Below are positions 1 through 10,782 of a stretch of DNA of 48,069 nt, piece after piece. A model generated the notes under the pieces. The model was not told where the DNA came from. It saw only the letters and a list, made by a program, of their open reading frames with translations, and ran no database searches. Each line of letters opens with the position of its first letter. Positions within the stretch are counted from its first letter, which is position 1. The translations under genes were made by a program, and so were the position numbers. The stretch comes from Chrysophaeum taylorii. Taxonomy: Eukaryota > Sar > Pelagophyceae > Pelagomonadales > Pelagomonadaceae. The DNA lies in NCBI GenBank assembly GCA_029834535.1, contig JAQMWT010000380.1, forward strand, positions 1-48,069, read 5' to 3'.

Positions 1-37
1 CGTCGTCCCCGACGTCAACTCGAAAGGTCTAACGTCA

Positions 38-1948
38 TCATCGTGAACTGCCCTGCAAGACATGCACATTGACGAATGGGGACACTGGAACCTGCGGCAT
101 GTGGTCTCCGTCTGAGTCTGAGTCTTCCCAGTAGTGCGGAGAATCCCAAGTAGCATCTGACATTGCTTCCACATACGATGTAGAAGGCCACCGAACGATC
201 CGAGCGTTGGTGGTATGTTGCTCCTGTTGCAAACGATGGCTGCTCGTCACAGCGACATCGGCAACATCATCGGAGACTCGGGCAGGGCGCGCCGTCGGGT
301 AAAGACAACCCCCGACATTGGCGGCGCGTCGCATAAAGATTGGAACGAAAGATGCGCTCGAATGTCCCGAACTATCCTGATATCTGCCTCCGTCATACTC
401 GTCATCGTAATGTCGATGACGTCGGCGCCGGCGCGAATTGCGACTAGAGCTCCGGTGACGGCAAGGACTCGGGCTGCTTTGAGCAGTATGGGCTTTTCGA
501 TCAGGGCTCTGGCTTCGATGTCGGCGCGACGATCGTCTAGAAGGTGATCGTCCGTCTCGCTGTGGTGTAGAAAACGACGTAGTATCCTTGATGCCTCTGA
601 CCTCGCTCACCATGGTCGCCATTGTGGTTCCAAGATCGGTGAGGGCCGTTTGAATTTCATTAGAAGGCTCCGATCCGTGCGTGGCGTTCGCATTAGATGC
701 ATCATCACGCTTTGCCCAATCGGACCGCGATATGGGCTGCTTCTTCTGCTTACGAATTCGCTTCCACATCGCACAGTAGTAACGATCCGGATCGCGGTTG
801 CAAACTACGCGATTTCCGTGTTCATCTTCATCATGGGTGGTCCAGAAGAACCCACAGTGCGGGCACGTTCTCTTGCCCCACTAAAAAGGATCTCGTAAGA
901 TCAGCGGATCCGTATTCCCAGACGGTTTATCCGCATCTTGCTTGGCTTGTTGATCGGAGGCCATAGCTCGACCTCCCCGCCCTCGCGGCGGTTTATTCGA
1001 TTTCGGATTAGGAGGGCCTTGGTCCTTCTCCTCCTCCATCAACTTTCGTAAGTCGTTCTCGAGCCGCGTAATAAGCGCTACCATCGACTTAAAAGTCACG
1101 TAACTATCAGGATGTCCGCTCCTCATAGTCCGCACACGGGTCCTCAACTCCTTGGACGTCAATCCACTGATAAGCTGGTCAAGGATATCGACATCATCCA
1201 TCGTGCGGCTGGACACGGAACAAAACTCCAAGGCTTCAGATTGGAATCTGGTACAATACGTTTGGACGTGCCGCTCCCCAGACTTCCTCGGAACTGAAGC
1301 CTGGGTGACCTTCCGCAGCTTGTCGAGCAGCTCCTGCTGCGTGCGCGGAGGTCGGCAAGTCGATCTAAAATAATCCAAAATCTTGTCGCAATACGTCTTG
1401 TTAAGACGACGGATACGACGAACCGAGACTCCATGCTCTTCATCGTCAGTATCTAATTTCAAGTAAAACGACGGACCGTGTGGTAGCTCATCGCAGAGCT
1501 CCTCGTATTTCTGCAAGTGTTCCTCAAAAATTGGTGCAACGGTGTCCCGTAGATGCACAGGTAGTAAGTAACGTAATTTCTCGACCGAGTAATGGTCATC
1601 TGCTAAAGTATGCATCATCGCCGCCGAATCCAAATTGAATTGCCGTTGGTCTCGGCCGTCGATGACGAGTTTGAAGTTGTCAGGCTTCAAACTGGAGGTG
1701 GGTCGACGGGATCGGCTCAAGTTGCCCTTTTCGAAGGCGTTCGCAACCGTCGGCGATATTCCCCGCGATAATTCCCGTAAAATTTTCGTACTTTCATTCT
1801 CAATGTCCGCCCTACCCTCAGTCTCCGTATCGACTCGGGGCGGAGGTTCATTCCCCGTTTCAGTGTACCTTACCGGTTCAGGCGGCCTCACGGGCGTTTC
1901 CGGTTCGGGTCGACTCACGGGTCGTTCGCGGCTACTCTCCCGACGCAC
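38..1948 (-). pseudogene. Gag polyprotein (capsid, Cys/His motif, SR-rich tail), unit 1
   Basis: One reading frame runs from 1948 to 38 on the minus strand, broken only by an in-frame TAG at 881-883. The capsid-like part carries a Ty3-type Gag helix pattern (TMDDVDILDQLISGL, then a basic region and LITRLENDLRKLM). Just after the TAG come CPHC and, about 25 residues on, VVC and YYC, a zinc-binding arrangement unlike the usual CCHC knuckle. The tail is rich in SR/RR and acid residues. Unit 2 has TTG where unit 1 has TAG, so the stop is a point mutation and Gag originally read through into the Cys motif. Confidence 0.75.
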
Positions 1949-2365
1949 GTTCGGCTAACAATTCATCGTTCACGACGAAATCGTTCAACCTCTTCGCGAG
2001 GGTCTTCGGTCTCGATCTCTTGCTGTAATCATCATGAGCATATCAACTTCTCGTCGAGCCGCTTCCTCTTTCGCTCAGCCCTTTCACGAGCAAAAGCCAG
2101 CTAATCGTTCATTTTCGCGACGTCCCGCTCGAGGTCTTCACGAAGTCGACTTCGGGCTGCAGATCCGCGCTCAATAGTAACACGCTCGCCACGATCCGGG
2201 TCGTTGGACTCACCGGCGAAAAAATGGCAGTATCCGGAGGCACATCAGGGGCACGTCAGCAACGTCGACTGCCTGGCCTCTCTTAATTCACCTTCCTCGC
2301 GGCCTATCTCAGGGGCGGCGGGAAGAACGGGGAGATTCTTCCTCACGCACTGCGTTTATCTCCAT
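1949..2365 (-). pseudogene. Degraded Gag N-terminus, unit 1
   Basis: This aligns to the intact coiled-coil N-terminus of unit 2 (3980-4668), but several 1-3 bp deletions scatter it over frames. The expected start ATG is at 2363-2365. No usable frame remains. Confidence 0.7.
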
Positions 2366-3120
2366 ACCGTATCAAATCATCGATCAAGAATCTCGAAAAC
2401 GTCCGGATCCGATCACTCGAAGTAATTCACGTTGATTCCAACAACGCTATATGTCGCTGTAAAAACAGCACTCACGGAATTCCAATCCGCTGGCAATTCA
2501 AAAATGCCCGTGGGTAGCGATCCCACCCGCCAAACAGCTTCCACCGTTCAGCTATACCAAAATCAATTCCCGGGAGAATGCGCTGCGATTTCCAACTCGC
2601 ACGCGTGTTCGTCGTCAATCGGATCGTACGAACACAAACAACGTTCGCGTATATCCTCAACGCAAACCGGTCCAATGGAGCTCCGTGTGCTTGATCAGGG
2701 CGCACGTACAAATCCGGACCTTTTAATACAACACGTACGGCAGCACTCGCTCGTCAGCGACCGATGTAGTCGCACGATCTCGTGTCCTCCACCACGCATG
2801 GCGGCACAGAAAAACCTTCCCGACCCCCGGGTGACAAAGGGGGTACTCACCGACTCGTCCGAGACCTCACTGAACGAGGAAAACACGGGCGCGGGGTCGG
2901 ATAAGCTCGCCACACACCTTGCTCACGCTCACCAAGCCTCTCAACAAGATGGAGAGATGGTATATGATAGCAAGGAAAACTACAAGAATACAGCAAGAAT
3001 GCTTCTCACAAAAGAGAGGTATGATGTCACTAAAAAGATCGGGAAGGGTGTCCCGTTGAACGGGTATCAAGCCTCGAGAGAGGGGGGGTAAGCCTTAGCG
3101 GTCAGGAGCTGCCGCCACAG
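2366..3120 (-). other. Non-coding leader of family A, unit 1
   Basis: Upstream region of the minus-strand gag. It has no convincing coding frame; open frames on either strand are short and disagree with unit 2. It is the counterpart of 4669-5460. Confidence 0.55.
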
Positions 3121-4668
3121 GTGGTCCAGAAGAACCCACAGTGCGGGCACGTTCTCTTGCCCCACAAAAAAGGATCTCGTAAGATCAGCGGATCCGCATT
3201 CCCAGACGGTTTATCCGCATCTTGCTTGACTTGTTGATCGGGCCATAGCTCGACCTCCCCGCCCTCGCGGCGGTTTATTCGATTTCGGATTAGGAGGGCC
3301 TTGGTCCTTCTCCTCCTCCATCAACTTTCGTAAGTCGTTCTCGAGCCGCGTAATAAGCGCTACCATCGACTTAAAATTCACGTAACTATCAGGATGTCCG
3401 CTCCTCATAGTCCGCACACGGGTCCTCAACTCCTTGGACGTCAATCCACTGATAAGCTGGTCGAGGATATCGACATCATCCATCGTGCGGCTGGACACGG
3501 AACAAAACTCCAAGGCTTCAGATTGGAATCGGGTACAGTACGTTTGGACGTGCCGCTCCCCAGACTTCTTCGGAACTGAAGCCTGGGTGACCATCCGCAG
3601 CTTGTCAAGCAGCTCCTGCTGCGTGCGTGGAGGTCGGCAAGTCGATCTAAAATAATCCAAAACCTTTTTGCAATACGTCTTGTTAAGACGACGGATATGA
3701 CGAACCGAGGCTCCATGCTCTTCATCGTCAGTATCCAATTTCAAGCAAAACGACGGACCGTGTGGTAGCTCATCGCAGAGCTCCTCGAATTTCTGCAAGT
3801 GTTCCTCAAAAATTGGTGCAACGGTGTCCCGTAGATGCACAGGTAGTAGGTAACGTAATTTCTAGACCGAGTAATGGTCATCGGCTAAAGTATGCATCAT
3901 CGCCGCCGAATCCAAATTGAACTGCCGTTGGTCTCGGCCGTCGATGACGAGTTTGAAGTTGTCAGGCTTCGAACTGGAGGTGGGTCGACGGGATCGGCTC
4001 AAGTTGCCCTTTTCGAAGGCGTTCGCAACCGTCTGCGATATTCCCCGCGATAATTCCCGTAAAATTTTCGTACCTTCATTCTCAACTTCCGCCCTACCCT
4101 CAGTCTCCGTATCGACTCGGGGCGGAGGTTCATTCCCCGTTTCAGTGTTCCTTTCCGGTTCAGGCGGCCTCACGGGCGTTTCCGGTTCGGGTCGACTCAC
4201 GGGTCGTTCGCGGCTACTCTCCCGACGCGCACGTTCGGCTAACAATGCATCTCGTTCACGACGAAATCGTTCAACCTCTTCACGTAGGGTCTTCGAGGTC
4301 GCAATCTCGTGCTGTAATGCATCATTGAGCATATCAACTTCTCGTCGAGCCGCTTCCTCTTTCGCTTCAGCCCTTTCACGAGCAAAAAGCTCAGCTAATC
4401 GTTCATTTTCGCGACGTCTCCGCTCGAGGTCTTCACGAAGTCGACTTCGGGCTGCAGATCCGCGCTCAATAGTAACACGCTCGCCACGGTCCGGAGTCGT
4501 TGGACTCACCGGCGAAAAAATGGCAGTATCCGGAGGCACGTCAGGGGGCACTTCAGCAACGTCGACTGCCGCGGCCTCTCTTAATTCACCTTCCTCGCGG
4601 CCTATCTCAGGGGCGGCGGGAAGAACTGGAGGAGATTCTCCCTCACGCACGTCTGCGTTTATCTCCAT
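3121..4668 (-). pseudogene. Gag polyprotein, unit 2
   Basis: Starts at ATG 4666-4668. Residues 1-70 are acidic and Pro-rich; about 75-160 form a long Arg/Glu coiled coil; a Pro-rich linker and the capsid-like region follow. An in-frame TAG at 3862-3864 interrupts the capsid; unit 1 has TCGAG at this place, so it is a substitution. A 2-bp deletion near 3240 shifts the frame and gives the stop at 3211. The old frame then continues into the CPHC motif, without the TAG seen in unit 1, up to the duplication border. The N-terminus here is the best preserved one for family A in the window. Confidence 0.78.
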
Positions 4669-5460
4669 ACTGTATCAAATATCGAATATCGACCAAGAAT
4701 CTCGAAACACGTCCGGATCCGACCACTCGAAGTAACTCACGTCGATTCCAACAACGCTGTCTGTCGCTGTAAAAACAGCACTCGCGGAATTCCAATCCGC
4801 TGGCAATTCAAAAATGCCCGTGGGTAGCGATCCCACTCGCTAAACAGCTTCCACCGTTCAGCTATACCAAAATCAATTCCCGGGAGAATGCGCTGCGATT
4901 TCCAACTCGCACGCGTGTTCGTCGTCACTCGGATCGTACGAACACAAACAACGTTCGCGTATATTCTCAACGCAAACCGGTCCAACGGAAATCCGTGTGC
5001 TTGATCAGGGCGCACGTACAAGTCCGGACCACGTAATACAACACGTACGGCAGCACTCGCTCGACGGCGACCGAGGTAGTCGCACAATCACGTGTCCTCC
5101 ACCACGTATGGCGGCACAGAAAAACCTTCCCGCCCCCCGGGCGACAAAGGGGGTACTCACCGACTCGTCCTAGCTCACTGAACGAGGGAAACACAAATCG
5201 GGGTCGGATATGCTCGCCACACACCTTGCTCACGCTCACCAAGCCTCTCAGCAAGATGGAGAGATGGTATATGATAGTAAGAATGCTACAAGAATACAGC
5301 AAGACTGCTTCTCACAAGAGAGAGGTATGATGTCACTAAGAAGATAGGGAAAGGTGTCCCGTTGCGCGGGTATCAAGCCTCGAGAGAGGGAGGGTAAGAC
5401 TTAGCGGTCAGAAGTTGCCGCCACGGAGGGTAAGCTAGCGGTCAGAAGTTGCCGCCACAG
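4669..5460 (-). other. Non-coding leader of family A, unit 2
   Basis: Leader upstream of the gag ATG at 4668. It resembles the leader of the complete family A copy (around 10280-10430). No protein signal is seen, and no LTR is recognisable before the Helitron begins. Confidence 0.55.
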
Positions 5461-5554
5461 GCGTGGTTAGCGAGTTTGTCCACGACGGTCCGGCGCTTGG
5501 GCTCGTTGAAGGCATTGCGTTTGTCTGGCCAGCTTGATGATGACCTGGTCGTTT

Positions 5555-6165
5555 GTCCCCCAATTCAGGGTAAGGCACAGGTAGGCGCGCGAGCCAAACA
5601 TTGATCCTCCAAGCCGTATACGGCGACCTCGCGGACTATTTCAACGACCCGCGGCGGCTCTTTCAGCGCGCCATTCTCACGCCCCGTCGAAACGATGTTG
5701 TCGATGCTGACAACGCGCGCATGACCGCGGCCTTTTTTTCCCGGAGACGAGGCGTCGGAGTTCTTTTCGGCCGACTAGGTTGGGTCGGAAGACGACGCCT
5801 CGCTCTTTACAGTCGAGTTTTCAACTCCCTGACAACCAACGGCATGCTGATTTTGAGCGCGAGCTTAAGGTCTTCGCAACCTCGACCCGTCGCACGGCCA
5901 CTGCAACGGTACCAGATACATGATCGATCGTGTCGTTGTCACCGAGGCTCCTCCAACCTGTATCCCTTAAGGCCCGCCGACGCCAAACGATCAACAAGAG
6001 CCAGGGCCAGACGCCCCGCGAGGTCGGCGTCCTCTTGCCCAAGCCCGTCTTCTGCCACGTCCAGCTCTACGTGGCTATCTGTCGATCTGCAACCCCGAGG
6101 ATATACTCATCTGGGTCGACGACTCCACCCTACCCCCCCTCCCGGCGTCTACACGCGCACTATAG
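5555..6165 (+). pseudogene. Helitron helicase C-terminal fragment (copy H1)
   Basis: The frame from 5590 reads ILQAVYGDLADYFNDP then RAILTPRRNDVVDADN, the Helitron/Pif1 helicase stretch before the last motifs. Further on, TINKSQGQT, VGVLLPKPVF and QLYVA are Pif1/Helitron helicase motifs V and VI. The reading frame changes between these blocks. About ten residues expected between the RRRQ and TINKSQGQ blocks are missing. After QLYVA a 1-nt shift leads to a frame with PEDILIWVDD. The same missing segment is found in the inverted copy at 42311-43300. Only the C-terminal end is present; no Rep domain is seen. Confidence 0.8.
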
Positions 6166-6620
6166 GTTAACTTACTGGGACCAGGTGGACTTACTGGAAC
6201 CAGGTGAACTTACTGGGGTTAGAGGTTGAGACTAGGTGAACTTAGTGACCAGGTGAACTTACTGAGACCAAGTGTGAACTTACTGGGGCTTTTAGAGTAA
6301 ACTCAAAGCTTAGCGGCGTGTGCGGATCAAAGCAGCTTAGATTGGCGGGGGTGAGAGCGACGAGCTCAAAGGAGAGTGGGTGTGGGTTTACGCCGAACTT
6401 AATGGGGTTAGAGATTGGGTTTACGCCGAATTTGCTGGGGTTAGAGATTGGGACTAGGTGAACTTAACAGAAACAGGTGAACTTACTGGGGTTAGAGATT
6501 GGGAGTAGGTGAACTTACTGGTCTGCACTTGTTTAGGGTGAACTTAACAGAAACAGGTGAACTTACTGGGGTTAGAGATTGGGAGTAGGTGAACTTACTG
6601 GTCTGCACTTGTTTAGGGTT
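6166..6620 (+). repeat. Helitron-associated minisatellite (AGGTGAACTTACTGG units)
   Basis: Irregular tandem copies of AGGTGAACTTACTGG with GGTTAGAGATTGGGA spacers. The last part is an 80-bp duplication (6461-6540 and 6541-6620), identical except for its final base. Its reverse complement follows the second Helitron fragment at 42005-42310, so it belongs to the 3' end of the Helitron. Both copies end in a TACTGGYCTGCACTTGT junction. Confidence 0.8.
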
Positions 6621-6703
6621 AATTTCGAATTACACCCCACATGCATCGTGGATGCTGGCCTAGCTCTGACGTAACACTATTACCCTGTCAATTTTGGTTT
6701 CAG

Positions 6704-8943
6704 ATGGCGGATGCCGATTCAGCTGGAGTCACAACTGCCGACGCAGATATCACAAGAAGCAACGATGCTTCTGGGGTGGACACTTGGCCGTGCGAACGAA
6801 GTGCCTATCAGATCGGGCATCTCATCGGGCGTGGTGCCTTTGCTAAGGTCTATGTGGCACAATTTGTATCATGTCGTGCTGTCCAACGAGTTGCCTTGAA
6901 GGTTATGGATTTGGACAACGTTGCTACGCAGTTGTCAGACATACTTCGAGAGGTGAAAATGATGCGAATGTGTTCTCATGACAATGTCTTATGTTGCCAC
7001 GCATCTTTCGTGAAAGACAGTGAATTGTACTTAGTCATGCCACTGATGGATAAAGGTTCTTGCCTGCACGTCATGCATGCTGCTAAGAAAAGTGGGCTTT
7101 GTGAAGGAATGTCTGAGGAGTGGATCGGCTATGTTTTGGCAGAAGTTCTTAATGGGCTGCATTATCTGCACGAGAACGGGCATATCCATCGGGATATCAA
7201 AGCTGGCAATGTTTTACTTGATCCTGCGGGGAAAGTTGCTCTCGCGGATTTTGGTGTTTCCTCATGGTTAGTTCACGGGGGACAGCGGCAACGGAAGGCC
7301 CAAACCTTTGTCGGAACACCGAAAAAAGCCGGCGTAAACTATTGTCAAGTCCTGAGGACAAAAATATGCATCTGCTCTTTTCATCAGGTGTTGGATGGCG
7401 CCCGAAGTAATGGAACAAGTCGACGGTTACGATTACAAGGCGGATATATGGAGTTTTGGGATCACGGCTCTTGAGCTTGCAAAGGGGTTCGCACCTTACG
7501 CATTTTATCCTCCGATGAAGGTTTTGCTGCTAACTATACAAGAAGAACCTCCATCACTGCGGAGTTATTCAACTGAAAAATCTTGCACCGGTAAAAATTG
7601 TCTGAGTTCCGCTGCATGTGGTCACATGCAGGTGAATCATTTTCGCGTTCGTTCAAAGAAATGGTCCGCATGTGTTTGCAAAAGGAGGCACGCAAAAGGC
7701 CAACAGTACAGACGCTGCTGAATTGCAAGTTTTTCAAGGTTAAATGGTCTGTAGCTCCAGTGGTAGAGCAGCTGCTGAATCATGTTGATAATATTTCGGT
7801 AAGTGAACACCGTGAGTCCTGGTACGCTCAACTATGCTCTTTTTCTGTCGCAGTGGAATGTATGGACCTTAAATGAATGTTAATGTTCTCACAGGTGTCT
7901 GGAGAATCAGATGTTCTTCATGAGCGCGGGCCTGGGACGTTGCCCGTTCAGGGCCTTCATTTCCAAACATCACCATCTGCAGCCAAAGTCTGTCTTCTGT
8001 CTTGAAGCTCACTTTATGCTCATCATTAGCGAACCTCCAGGTTGGCGACAGCGAGTTCACACATGACCCGACAGCCGATGGCCGTGTGGATCTTAGTGTT
8101 CTCGTCCACGACAACGAGATCTACGCTGAGAGTAGTCGAGAATGTGTCACTGTCCTTGTTGTGATCTGTGCTTCAAGAGTTTGAGAGAAATTATTTGCTA
8201 GGCCGAGTGCAAAACACCATACCAATCTCTTTATGTGAGCACAGGTTCACGATAACCCAAGCTTGGCGTCAGCTGCTGGTAGTGGAGAATACGTTAACGG
8301 GACAACTTGGACTTTCGATGACGGTGCGTTGTCGTGCAGTAGATCATCATATCACGCCTGTGAGCCGTTCATCACATTTTTACTTGCCACTTGTTGGATA
8401 TACTAGTTTATTTCTGGTCGATTGTTTTGTCTGGGTGAACTCGACTGGACTTGTCGCTTGGGTATTAGTTGTGTGGAGTGGTGCCTTCGGAGCATACTGC
8501 GTTCAACATGCTGTAAAACCACACAGGACATGAGGTGGTACTCAAATCGGAGTCCTATATTCGACGAGAAATCGATGCGAAGTGCGCGCAAGATGCCCAG
8601 GAGTGCGAAGCTATTTTTGATGATTTGGAGGATCTCATGAAGCAACGTGGAGGAGAATGGGATTTCAAAAAAAATCAAGATGTTTGTAATAAGGAGACCG
8701 AAGTGAGTTCGTGACATCCAGCTTGATCGCTGGGATAAAAGGCCGCTACCCGCGGCTGTATTGCCTGTACATGCAAGTGCTAGGCCTGTTGCATGTCTGC
8801 GTGAAAAACACCGCTGTCGTGGACAACGTAGTGTATTCTTGCAGTGCTGGGACCGATCGATACTCCCAACTAAGAGACAATGCCAGTTGATCTCAAGAAA
8901 TCCAACCACAAATGGAGAAACTGCGGTGACAACTACGAGCTAA
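6704..8943 (+). CDS. STE20-family serine/threonine kinase, OSR1/SPAK/Fray-like
   Basis: Spliced gene. Exons read as 6704-7320, 7388-7590, 7632-7798, 7895-7987, 8041 to about 8145 (end unsure), 8245-8323, 8527-8702, 8845-8943; phases agree at every junction I could test. Kinase features: Gly loop GRGAFAKV (42-49), Lys66, Glu83, HRDIKAGN (162-169), DFG (182-184), activation loop TFVGTP then CWMAPEV, and [11 protein letters not shown]. The activation loop and the [18 protein letters not shown] stretch are typical of the OSR1/SPAK/Fray group, which in animals relays WNK signals to ion cotransporters. The C-terminus is helical (exon 7, [15 protein letters not shown]) and I see no clear PF2/CCT domain. 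The start ATG directly follows a splice-acceptor-like TTTGGTTTCAG, so a 5'UTR intron is possible. The stop is TAA at 8941-8943. Confidence 0.82.
7321..7387 (+). other. Kinase intron 1 with apparent GA-AG ends
   Basis: Family conservation demands GTP followed by CWMAPEV. This is obtained exactly if the exon ends after CC at 7320 and resumes with G at 7388, which gives an intron GAAAAAAG...CATCAG. The nearby GT at 7334 would add four residues and shift the frame. The next intron starts GTAAAAAT, so the first donor looks like GTAAAA with the T changed or lost. Confidence 0.55.
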
Positions 8944-9612
8944 GCCTCGGCCCCAACACGTGTTCATGTCGCCGTGCACTGCCTCTTTTGTGTCTACGAC
9001 CCCTCTACACATGTTGCTTGTCAAACCGTTCATGTGTTCATACCGGGACCCCTTGTATTCGTAAACAATTCTCGCCAGCGGCCAATCAAGCGAAATATTA
9101 ACGGGGCATGCTCGTGCGCTCAGTGGTACCGTCGCGTTGCTGGAGACTCACGCGTGCTGGCACTTGAAGCAGTCGGCCGGGCCTGAGCGAGGGGCGGGCA
9201 CTCTCGACGTGTAGATGCTCGGACGAAGGAGATTGGTGTTGTTCTCTGTCGGTAGGTCATTGGCGATTGTAGGTCTTCTTCGCTTATGGGCCTATTTTTT
9301 GAAATTTCACGAGTGTTGCCGCATCACTAATAAGGGCCAGTAGGTTGGAATAGTATGATTTGGTCACGCAGTCCTGGAGCTATATTAGCGCGCTGCGCGT
9401 ATGGGGCTTTGGTGCACAATTGGCATAATTCCATATGCGCACATTGGCGTAAAACAATGTCATGCGTCTCCGCGATGCATCAGAGGTAATTGGTGGCGGT
9501 GCGCCAGGATGCGCCTATTACTGTTGCTGTCGTGAGACTGAGCTAAGGCAGCTAGTAAACCGTTGCCGACGCACACGATAGAGATATATATTTCCCATTT
9601 GAGAGAAAGGCG
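8944..9612. other. Intergenic stretch with no recognisable gene
   Basis: Kinase 3' flank up to the family A 5' LTR. Short open frames only; no repeat shared with the rest of the window was noticed. Confidence 0.5.
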
Positions 9613-10183
9613 TGTGGCGGAAACTCCCGCCTCCTAAAACTTACCCCTCCTTTAGCCCCCCCCTTATCAGGGGCACCCTACTCCGATCTGATAACTAACT
9701 TCAGACCTCTCCCGAGCATGGGAGCCAGGCCGGACCGGCAGGACCCGGTACGGAATCACAGAGGAAAATCACGCAGTTGGGGCAGAGGCGAGGGACGAGG
9801 ACGGACTTGTTGATGGTGGACCGCCACTGCGCGCGGTCTTGTGCGAGGTCAAGCGTCGCAGGCCGCGGACGTGTTGGTCCACGAACAATCGACCTGTCCG
9901 TCGCGTTCTGCCCAACCGAGCGAACCCAACCCAGCGCGGACTTTCCGGGTGCTAACCGGCCAGGCCGGGAGGCGAGCAGGCACCGTCTCACTCCGGGACG
10001 TCCGGGGCCGCCGCAGGGAGCAAGCGTGTTAGGCGCCGTCCTCCATCGCAACCAACGGTTAGCGATCGCAGGGTCAGGGACCTTATGATGTCAGTTTTCT
10101 CTATGACAGCATCTTCCCTGATTTCTGTGATTCAAGTGTTCTTAATCATAAAGCAACAGCCGATCCTCAAGTTGAGAGGACCA
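9613..10183 (+). repeat. Family A 5' LTR (interrupted by LINE-X)
   Basis: The LTR parts are 9613-9692 and 10087-10183. Joined, they match 20351-20527 closely (start TGTGGCGGAAACTCCCGCC, end GTTGAGAGGACCA). No clear tRNA primer-binding site follows; the next bases are GGCACGG. Confidence 0.85.
9693..10086 (-). mobile_element. LINE-X 3' fragment inserted in the LTR
   Basis: 5'-truncated non-LTR retrotransposon. Its 3' end has the family signature (GGCTCCCATGCTCGGGAGAG, GTCTGAAGTTAG). It encodes DLAQDRAQWRS, the very C-terminus of a LINE RT protein as seen more fully at 35742-36246. It splits the LTR between CTGAT and GATGTCAG. Any target duplication is eroded. Confidence 0.82.
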
Positions 10184-10782
10184 GGCACGGCATGTGTTTG
10201 TGGTTGTGTGGCAAGAGAACGGCCTTCCACGTCCAGTGACTCGATCAAGGGCACGGACGTGAGCGGCGAGCCTAGATTTGAAGGTGAGCCAGGTAGGCAT
10301 AATTTCCTGTTACGCCACAGGTGGTGGAGGAATACGAGATTCGAGCGACCATATCGGTCGCAGCGGACGAGTGCATCTCGCATTCTCTACACGGTCCGGA
10401 CAAGCCGTGCGCGCCCGGATCAAGCGCGCCGACGAAGAGTTCGAGAGGGACCATCGCCGTGGGAAAGTTCCCCGGCCGGATACGTTAGTCGTTGGAGGTG
10501 ACGACGCGCGGATCGGTTCGAGCCGACGTGCAACCCGGGTACCGCTGCCGCAGGCGAGCGGAGTGAGATCGCAACTCACTGGAGCATTGATTGCCGGGCA
10601 GAGACGGATTCTGCCACCCACTGGAACTGATAGATCAGTCGGTGGAAGACGCACGCGGCGACGATATTACGCGTGACGTGGACGAGTAGAAGTCCCAGAG
10701 TCGGAGGAGCACGAGAACGACGACGACCCAACCTTTTTGGACCCGTTCCGACTTTGGCCGATTAGAGCGAGCCGGAGCCGAC
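10184..10782 (+). other. Family A untranslated leader
   Basis: Between the 5' LTR and the first Gag-like ATG. It resembles the leader of the minus-strand family A copies. Short open frames on both strands look incidental. Confidence 0.55.

Larger units (their letters stand above)
838..3120 (-). repeat. Tandem gag duplication, unit 1
   Basis: Unit 1 starts at GTGGTCCAGAAGAACCCACA and ends at GCCGCCACAG, where unit 2 begins with the same bases. The units are very similar along their length, with scattered substitutions and indels. Unit 1 carries many small deletions in the coiled-coil coding part (about 1949-2330). Confidence 0.85.
1..5460 (-). mobile_element. Ty3-type LTR retrotransposon fragment (family A), gag half, tandemly duplicated
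   Basis: The minus strand reads leader, Gag coiled coil, capsid-like region, Cys/His motif and acidic/SR-rich tail, and runs off the left edge. The tail (38-769) matches the family A ORF at 11839-13335 in several blocks (SR-rich stretch, GGRYQ, SDDVAD, YWE). The first 30 bases match, inverted, the family A DNA near 13133, and the leader near 5000-5165 resembles the family A leader near 10280-10430. No LTR, RT or integrase lies in this part. It is an old, broken copy. Confidence 0.8.
3121..5460 (-). repeat. Tandem gag duplication, unit 2
   Basis: Second unit of the duplication. Its end (5395-5460) has a short extra repeat of the GCGGTCAGAAGTTGCCGCCAC motif, so the terminal motif occurs twice there. 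Confidence 0.85.

Noticed and set aside
3917..4735. 272-codon plus-strand open frame
   Set aside because: It lies antisense to Gag unit 2; the Arg/Ser-rich translation is the shadow of the coiled-coil coding strand.
6166..6620. Possible CRISPR-like array (regular 15-19 bp repeats)
   Set aside because: Spacers are themselves repeated and irregular, the locus is eukaryotic, and the same array ends a Helitron fragment at 42 kb.
9701..10051. 116-codon minus-strand protein as a host gene
   Set aside because: It is LINE-X 3' sequence (DLAQDRAQWRS) present in several copies.
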